Shown here: positions 34,377 through 38,240 of the stretch, piece by piece
Numbering within the stretch: position 1 is the first letter of the stretch
Layout of the letters: each line of letters opens with the position of its first letter
NCBI GenBank assembly: GCA_965649545.1
Contig: CBFGLF010000003.1
Coordinates: 1 to 38,240 of the forward strand
Length of the DNA: 38,240 bases
Direction of reading: 5' to 3'
DNA from: CABHOJ01 sp965649545
GTDB taxonomy: Bacteria; Pseudomonadota; Gammaproteobacteria; Burkholderiales; Methylophilaceae
Translations under genes and position numbers: made by a program
The notes under the pieces: generated by a model
Told to the model about the DNA's origin: nothing
The model's database searches: none
Seen by the model: the letters and a program-made list of their open reading frames with translations, nothing else

Positions 34377-34751
34377 ATGTATGCAGTCATCAAAACCGGC
34401 GGTAAGCAGTACCGTGTAGCCGCTGGCGATAAGCTCAAGGTAGAGAAGTTGGCGGGCGACGTCGGTTCCGACATCACCCTCGACAAGGTATTGTTGGTCG
34501 CGGATGGCGATAACGTCACCATCGGCGCGCCATTGGTGGCAGGCGCCACTGTGCAAGCCAAGGTCGTCGCGCACGGCAAGGGCGACAAGGTCATGATCTT
34601 CAAGATGCGTCGTCGTAAGCACTACCGCAAGACCCAAGGTCATCGTCAAAGCTTCACCGAGATCGAGATCGGTAACATCGCAACCGGTGGTAGCAAACCA
34701 GCCAAGGCTGCTAAGGCAACCAAGGCTAAAGCAGAAGCAGCTGCAGAGTAA
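34377..34751 (+). CDS. rplU: 50S ribosomal protein L21
   Basis: 124 residues. The L21 core (1-103) starts MYAVIKTGGKQYRV and contains the C-terminal signature MIFKMRRRKHYRKTQGHRQ that contacts 23S rRNA. The last 20 residues are a Lys/Ala-rich tail beyond the usual 103, probably flexible. A tail of this kind is not rare in proteobacteria. It is co-transcribed with rpmA (10-nt gap) from the TATAAT promoter upstream. Confidence 0.98.
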   Translation: MYAVIKTGGKQYRVAAGDKLKVEKLAGDVGSDITLDKVLLVADGDNVTIGAPLVAGATVQAKVVAHGKGDKVMIFKMRRRKHYRKTQGHRQSFTEIEIGNIATGGSKPAKAAKATKAKAEAAAE

Positions 34752-34761
34752 GGAATAGAAC

Positions 34762-35019
34762 ATGGCACACAAAAAAGCAGGCGGTAGTTCCCGCAACGGT
34801 CGCGACTCACAGGCCCAGCGACTGGGTGTTAAGGCTTTCGGCGAGCAAGTGGTTTCTGCCGGTAGCATCATTGTCCGTCAACGTGGTACCCGCATGCATG
34901 CTGGTGACAACGTCGGTATGGGCAAGGACCACACCCTGTACGCCAAGGTTGACGGTAAGGTGACCTTCTGCGTCAAGGGCGCGCTGCGCCGCAAGCTGGT
35001 GAATATTGTCCCAGTCTAA
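34762..35019 (+). CDS. rpmA: 50S ribosomal protein L27
   Basis: 85 residues, typical length. The N-terminus MAHKKAGGSSRNGRDS reaches the peptidyl-transferase centre in the ribosome. GVKAFGEQVVSAGSIIVRQRGT and HAGDNVGMGKDHTLYA are the family core. There is no N-terminal cleaved extension such as in Firmicutes. AAGGA lies before the ATG. It ends just before a strong terminator. Confidence 0.98.
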   Translation: MAHKKAGGSSRNGRDSQAQRLGVKAFGEQVVSAGSIIVRQRGTRMHAGDNVGMGKDHTLYAKVDGKVTFCVKGALRRKLVNIVPV

Positions 35020-35036
35020 GCCAGACGCTCAGAACG

Positions 35037-35067
35037 AAAAGCCCTATCAGTCCGATAGGGCTTTTTT
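35037..35067 (+). terminator. Rho-independent terminator after rpmA
   Basis: AAAAGCCCTATC, loop AGTCC, GATAGGGCTTTTTT: a long perfect stem and six T. It separates the ribosomal genes from obg, which starts 19 bases later. Read-through or a promoter inside this region must supply obg. Confidence 0.92.
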
Positions 35068-35085
35068 GTTTAAGGGCCAGAGATC

Positions 35086-36159
35086 ATGAAATTTATCGAC
35101 GAAGCAACCATCAAGCTCTACGCCGGCGACGGCGGCAACGGTGTCGCCACGTTCCGACGCGAGAAATATGAACCCATGGGCGGCCCCAGTGGTGGGGACG
35201 GCGGTCGCGGCGGCTCGATCTATCTCGTTGCCGACCGCAATATCAACACCCTGGTCGACTACCGGTATACGCGGGTCTTCCGTGCCCAGCGCGGCGAGAA
35301 CGGCCGGGGTTCGGATTGTTACGGCGCCAAGGGCGAGGATATGTTCCTGCGCGTGCCGGTCGGGACGGTCGTCAGCGACAAAGCCACCGGGCAGTTCCTG
35401 GTCGATCTCGCCGAGCATGGCCAACAGGCGATCCTGGCCAAGGGCGGCAACGGCGGTCTTGGTAACATCCACTTCAAGTCGAGTACCAACCGTGCGCCAC
35501 GCCAATGCACCAAGGGCGAGCCGGGCGAAGAGTTCGAGCTCTATCTGGAATTGAAGGTGTTGGCCGATGTCGGTCTGCTGGGCATGCCGAACGCCGGGAA
35601 ATCGACGTTCATCCGTTCGGTGTCCGCGGCCAAACCCAAAGTCGCCGATTACCCGTTCACGACCTTGCATCCTAATCTGGGGGTGGTCCGTGTCGACGCC
35701 AATCGTAGCTTCGTCATCGCCGATATTCCTGGCCTGATCGAGGGCGCGGCGGAGGGCGCCGGGCTGGGACACCAGTTCCTGCGCCATCTGGCGAGAACCC
35801 ATTTGCTGCTGCATCTGGTCGACGTCGCCCCGTTCGACGATGCCGTGGATCCGGTCGCGGAAGCCAAAGCGATCGTCGAGGAATTGAGGAAATACGACGA
35901 AGACCTCTACAATAAGCCCCGCTGGCTGGTATTGAACAAGGTCGATATGGTCGAGGATCCTAAGCAGGTGGCGGCGGACTTCGTTAAGGCCTACGGCTGG
36001 GATGGTCCTTGTTTTGCCATCTCGGCGCTCAGTGGCATCGGCACCAAAGAACTGACCTATGCCATCATGGAGCATCTGGAAACGTCGAAAAAACTGGAAG
36101 CGGAAACCGCAGAGTCATCCAAAACAGAACAACCGAACCATGAGTTCCCTACTACTTGA
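35086..36159 (+). CDS. obg: Obg/CgtA GTPase
   Basis: 357 residues. Obg is a ribosome-associated GTPase that acts in 50S assembly and the stress response. The glycine-rich N-terminal Obg fold (1-158; YAGDGGNGVATF, GGPSGGDGGRGG) is followed by the G domain: G1 GMPNAGKST (166-174), G3 DIPGLIEGA, G4 NKVDM, G5 SALSG. The C-terminus is a short acidic tail as in other proteobacteria. The last 20 bases overlap the start of proB. It follows rplU-rpmA, the common order in bacteria. Confidence 0.97.
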   Translation: MKFIDEATIKLYAGDGGNGVATFRREKYEPMGGPSGGDGGRGGSIYLVADRNINTLVDYRYTRVFRAQRGENGRGSDCYGAKGEDMFLRVPVGTVVSDKATGQFLVDLAEHGQQAILAKGGNGGLGNIHFKSSTNRAPRQCTKGEPGEEFELYLELKVLADVGLLGMPNAGKSTFIRSVSAAKPKVADYPFTTLHPNLGVVRVDANRSFVIADIPGLIEGAAEGAGLGHQFLRHLARTHLLLHLVDVAPFDDAVDPVAEAKAIVEELRKYDEDLYNKPRWLVLNKVDMVEDPKQVAADFVKAYGWDGPCFAISALSGIGTKELTYAIMEHLETSKKLEAETAESSKTEQPNHEFPTT

Positions 36160-37258
36160 TGCACGCTGCCTGGTCGTAAAGGTCGGCTCCAGCCTGGTCA
36201 CCAATAACGGTGAGGGCCTGGACCGTGCCGCGATCGCCGCCTGGGCCGATCAGATCTCAAGCCTGGTCAAGCAGGGCCGGCATGTCGTGCTGGTGTCGAG
36301 TGGGGCTGTGGCGGAAGGTATGCAACGCCTCGGTTGGCGCAAGCGCCCTACGGCAGTCAATGAACTGCAGGCCGCGGCGGCAGTGGGGCAGATGGGGCTG
36401 GTGCAGATGTACGAGACCTGTTTCGCCACCCATGGGCTACACACCGCCCAGGTCTTGTTGACCCACGACGATCTCGCGGACCGCAAGCGTTACCTGAATG
36501 CGCGCAGCACCCTCAAGACCCTGCTCGCGCTGAACGTGATCCCGATCATCAACGAGAACGACACCGTCGTCACAGACGAGATCCGTTTCGGCGATAACGA
36601 TACCTTGGGCTCGCTGGTGGCCAATCTCATCGAAGCGGACGCGCTGGTGATCCTCACCGATCAGTCGGGGCTGTATTCTGCCGATCCGCGCAAGAATCCT
36701 TCGGCGGAGTTCATCCAGCAAGCGATCGCAGGCGATGTCGAACTGGAAAAGATGGCCGGTGGCGCCGGCAGCAGCGTCGGCACCGGCGGTATGCTGACCA
36801 AGATCCTTGCGGCCAAGCGCGCAGCCCGCAGCGGCGCGCATACCGTCATCGCTTCAGGCCGTGAACAGAATGTGTTGGTACGCCTGGCCAAGGGCGAGGC
36901 CATCGGCACGCACCTGAAAGCCGAGCAGTTCAAGACCCTCGCCAAGAAGCAATGGCTGGCCGATCATTTGCGCCTGGCAGGCAAGGTGGCGTTGGACGAA
37001 GGTGCCGTCAAGGCACTGCGCCAGGATGGCAAGAGCCTGTTACCGATCGGGGTGGTCTCGGTCGAAGGGCATTTCGAGCGGGGCGACGTCGTCGCCTGTG
37101 TCGATGTCCAGGGACAGGAAGTCGCTCGCGGACTGGTGAATTACAGTGCTGCCGAGACTGCTAAGATACTGCGGAAACCAAGCAGTGAGATCGAAAAGAT
37201 ACTGGGTTATGTCGATGCGTCAGAATTGATCCATCGGGATAATATGATTTTGCTTTAG
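36140..37258 (+). CDS. proB: Glutamate 5-kinase ProB
   Basis: 372 residues. It phosphorylates glutamate as the first step of proline synthesis. The amino-acid kinase domain (about 1-265) has VVKVGSSLVTN, VSSGAVAEG, NENDTVVTDEIRFGDND (with catalytic Asp residues) and GGMLTKILAAK. A C-terminal PUA domain (about 285-365; GAVKALRQDGKSLLPIGV) is present, as in proteobacterial ProB. The start ATG at 36140 lies 20 bases inside the end of obg. An earlier in-frame ATG only reads obg in another frame. No clear ribosome site is seen, so translation is likely coupled to obg. Confidence 0.96.
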   Translation: MSSLLLDARCLVVKVGSSLVTNNGEGLDRAAIAAWADQISSLVKQGRHVVLVSSGAVAEGMQRLGWRKRPTAVNELQAAAAVGQMGLVQMYETCFATHGLHTAQVLLTHDDLADRKRYLNARSTLKTLLALNVIPIINENDTVVTDEIRFGDNDTLGSLVANLIEADALVILTDQSGLYSADPRKNPSAEFIQQAIAGDVELEKMAGGAGSSVGTGGMLTKILAAKRAARSGAHTVIASGREQNVLVRLAKGEAIGTHLKAEQFKTLAKKQWLADHLRLAGKVALDEGAVKALRQDGKSLLPIGVVSVEGHFERGDVVACVDVQGQEVARGLVNYSAAETAKILRKPSSEIEKILGYVDASELIHRDNMILL

Positions 37259-37343
37259 CGAATATCCATTGCGGTGCAGGTGGGCGCGCATGCGCTTCTC
37301 ACGCCGGAACTGCAACCTTGGTTCGCTTTAAAGGGGTAGATAT

Positions 37344-37844
37344 ATGAGTCAAGAACAAGCACTGGTCGCCATCATCATGGGCTCCGACAGCGATTGGCCG
37401 GTGATGAAAGCGGCTGCGCAGATGCTGGCCGATTTCGATGTGAGCTATCAGGCGCAGGTCGTCTCCGCACACCGTACCCCGGATCTCATGTTCAAATTTG
37501 CCGAAGGTGCCGCCGCCAAGGGCTTCAAGGTCATCATCGCCGGGGCCGGCGGCGCTGCACACTTGCCGGGCATGGTTGCGGCGAAGACGATCCTGCCTGT
37601 ACTGGGCGTGCCAGTGCCTTCCAAGCATCTGCAAGGTCAGGATTCTCTGTTATCCATCGTGCAGATGCCCAAGGGCATCCCGGTCGCGACCTTCGCCATC
37701 GGCGAGGCTGGTGCCGCCAATGCCGGATTGTTCGCAGTCTCCATGCTGGCGCATCATGACAGTGTGCTGGCAGAAAAACTGGCCCAGTTCCGGGCAAAGC
37801 AAACCGATAAGGTCTTATCCATGGAATTGACCGACAAGCCTTGA
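37344..37844 (+). CDS. purE: N5-carboxyaminoimidazole ribonucleotide mutase PurE
   Basis: 166 residues. Class I PurE converts N5-CAIR to CAIR in purine synthesis. Substrate-site motifs are present: IMGSDSDWPVM (about 11-21) and SAHRTPD (about 42-48) with the catalytic His, and GAGGAAHLPGM. AAAGGGG lies before the ATG. It is followed by purK after 37 nt, the usual pair. The 85-bp gap from proB contains the palindrome GCGCATGCGC (37286-37295) and no evident terminator. Confidence 0.97.
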   Translation: MSQEQALVAIIMGSDSDWPVMKAAAQMLADFDVSYQAQVVSAHRTPDLMFKFAEGAAAKGFKVIIAGAGGAAHLPGMVAAKTILPVLGVPVPSKHLQGQDSLLSIVQMPKGIPVATFAIGEAGAANAGLFAVSMLAHHDSVLAEKLAQFRAKQTDKVLSMELTDKP

Positions 37845-37881
37845 GCGCTCGGTCGGCGGTAATTCAAATAGCGGAGTCATC

Positions 37882-38240
37882 TTGAGCAAGCACAAGAACA
37901 CTATTCTTCCTCCAGCCATGCTGGGAATGCTGGGCGGCGGCCAACTGGGCCGCTTTTTCGTGATCGCGGCCCATGAGCTGGGTTACAAGGTCACCGTGCT
38001 GGACCCTGACAAGAACAGCCCGGCAGGCAGGATCGCCGATGTGCATCTCTGCGCGGCCTATGATGATCAAGCGGCGCTGGCCGAGATGGCCAAGACCTGT
38101 GAAGCCATCACCACCGAATTCGAGAACGTGCCAGCCGCGACCCTGGAATCGCTCGCGCAAAGCCGCATCGTGCGTCCTAGCGCCTCTGCCGTGGCGATCG
38201 CCCAGCATCGTGTGTCGGAAAAGACCTTCTTCCGCGACTC
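37882..38240 (+). CDS. purK: N5-carboxyaminoimidazole ribonucleotide synthase PurK, 5' part
   Basis: First 119 residues only. The window ends inside the gene. PurK makes N5-CAIR from AIR, bicarbonate and ATP, feeding PurE just upstream. The visible part is the N-terminal Rossmann-like domain of the ATP-grasp fold: MLGMLGGGQLGRFF (about 13-26), VTVLDPDKNSPAG, and TTEFENVPA (about 77-85), all typical. The start is TTG at 37882 with CGGAG about six bases upstream. An ATG at 37918 would remove the first residues of the family N-terminus and has no such site. Confidence 0.92.
   Translation, partial: MSKHKNTILPPAMLGMLGGGQLGRFFVIAAHELGYKVTVLDPDKNSPAGRIADVHLCAAYDDQAALAEMAKTCEAITTEFENVPAATLESLAQSRIVRPSASAVAIAQHRVSEKTFFRD

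Noticed and set aside
37286..37295. GCGCATGCGC palindrome between proB and purE
   Set aside because: Ten-base self-complement in GC-rich DNA with no T-run or promoter context.

Overview
The window is a contiguous piece of a bacterial chromosome with roughly 60 percent GC, dense genes and short intergenic gaps. The gene content and order (dciA / M23 peptidase / secA, argJ / DUF815 ATPase / Nudix-TenI fusion, pilD-coaE-zapD-yacG, ispB divergent from rplU-rpmA-obg-proB, and a DUF3683-type FAD/Fe-S oxidoreductase) point to a betaproteobacterium. The order Nitrosomonadales is most likely, and a Gallionella/Sideroxydans-like iron- or methyl-oxidising relative is my best guess. That placement is inferred from gene families, not from a database search. 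I see no rRNA, tRNA, CRISPR array, insertion sequence or prophage.

Layout. 1-2.8 kb (minus strand): a PlsC-type acyltransferase (cut by the window edge), an OlsB-like N-acyltransferase, a glycine-zipper lipoprotein and a PfkB-family kinase. 2.9-4.5 kb: an AMP-forming acyl-CoA ligase. 4.6-6.0 kb: a TetR regulator divergent from a periplasmic MxaD-like SRPBCC protein, with an operator-like palindrome between them. 6.0-7.7 kb (minus): a TlpA-like thioredoxin, HemJ and an unknown membrane protein. 7.8-11.7 kb: one 1289-residue FAD plus Fe-S oxidoreductase. 11.7-14.5 kb (minus): DciA, a TSUP permease and an ABC-2 exporter pair. 14.6-18.2 kb: an M23 peptidase and SecA.

18.2-26.0 kb is the most accessory-looking part. 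It lies between secA and argJ, which I recall as close neighbours in many betaproteobacteria. It holds a three-gene unit (unknown protein, ammonium transporter Amt, unknown protein) behind a near-consensus sigma-54 promoter, a DUF1289 protein, a small secreted protein, a PAS-GAF-GGDEF diguanylate cyclase and a GspE/PilB-type ATPase with an N-terminal GAF domain.

26.2-29.7 kb (plus): argJ, a DUF815 ATPase, a Nudix-TenI fusion and a small membrane-anchored Met-rich protein, converging on 29.7-32.7 kb (minus): PCuAC copper chaperone, yacG, zapD, coaE and pilD. 32.8-38.2 kb: a small unknown gene, ispB (minus), then rplU, rpmA, obg, proB, purE and the start of purK.

Together the window is mainly housekeeping: membrane lipid synthesis, protein export, arginine, proline, purine, CoA and quinone biosynthesis, ribosome and GTPase functions, and division. 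The candidates for new biology are the sigma-54 Amt operon with its two unknown partner proteins, the GAF-GspE ATPase beside a diguanylate cyclase, and a 9-bp hairpin that covers the ribosome binding site of the OlsB-like gene.
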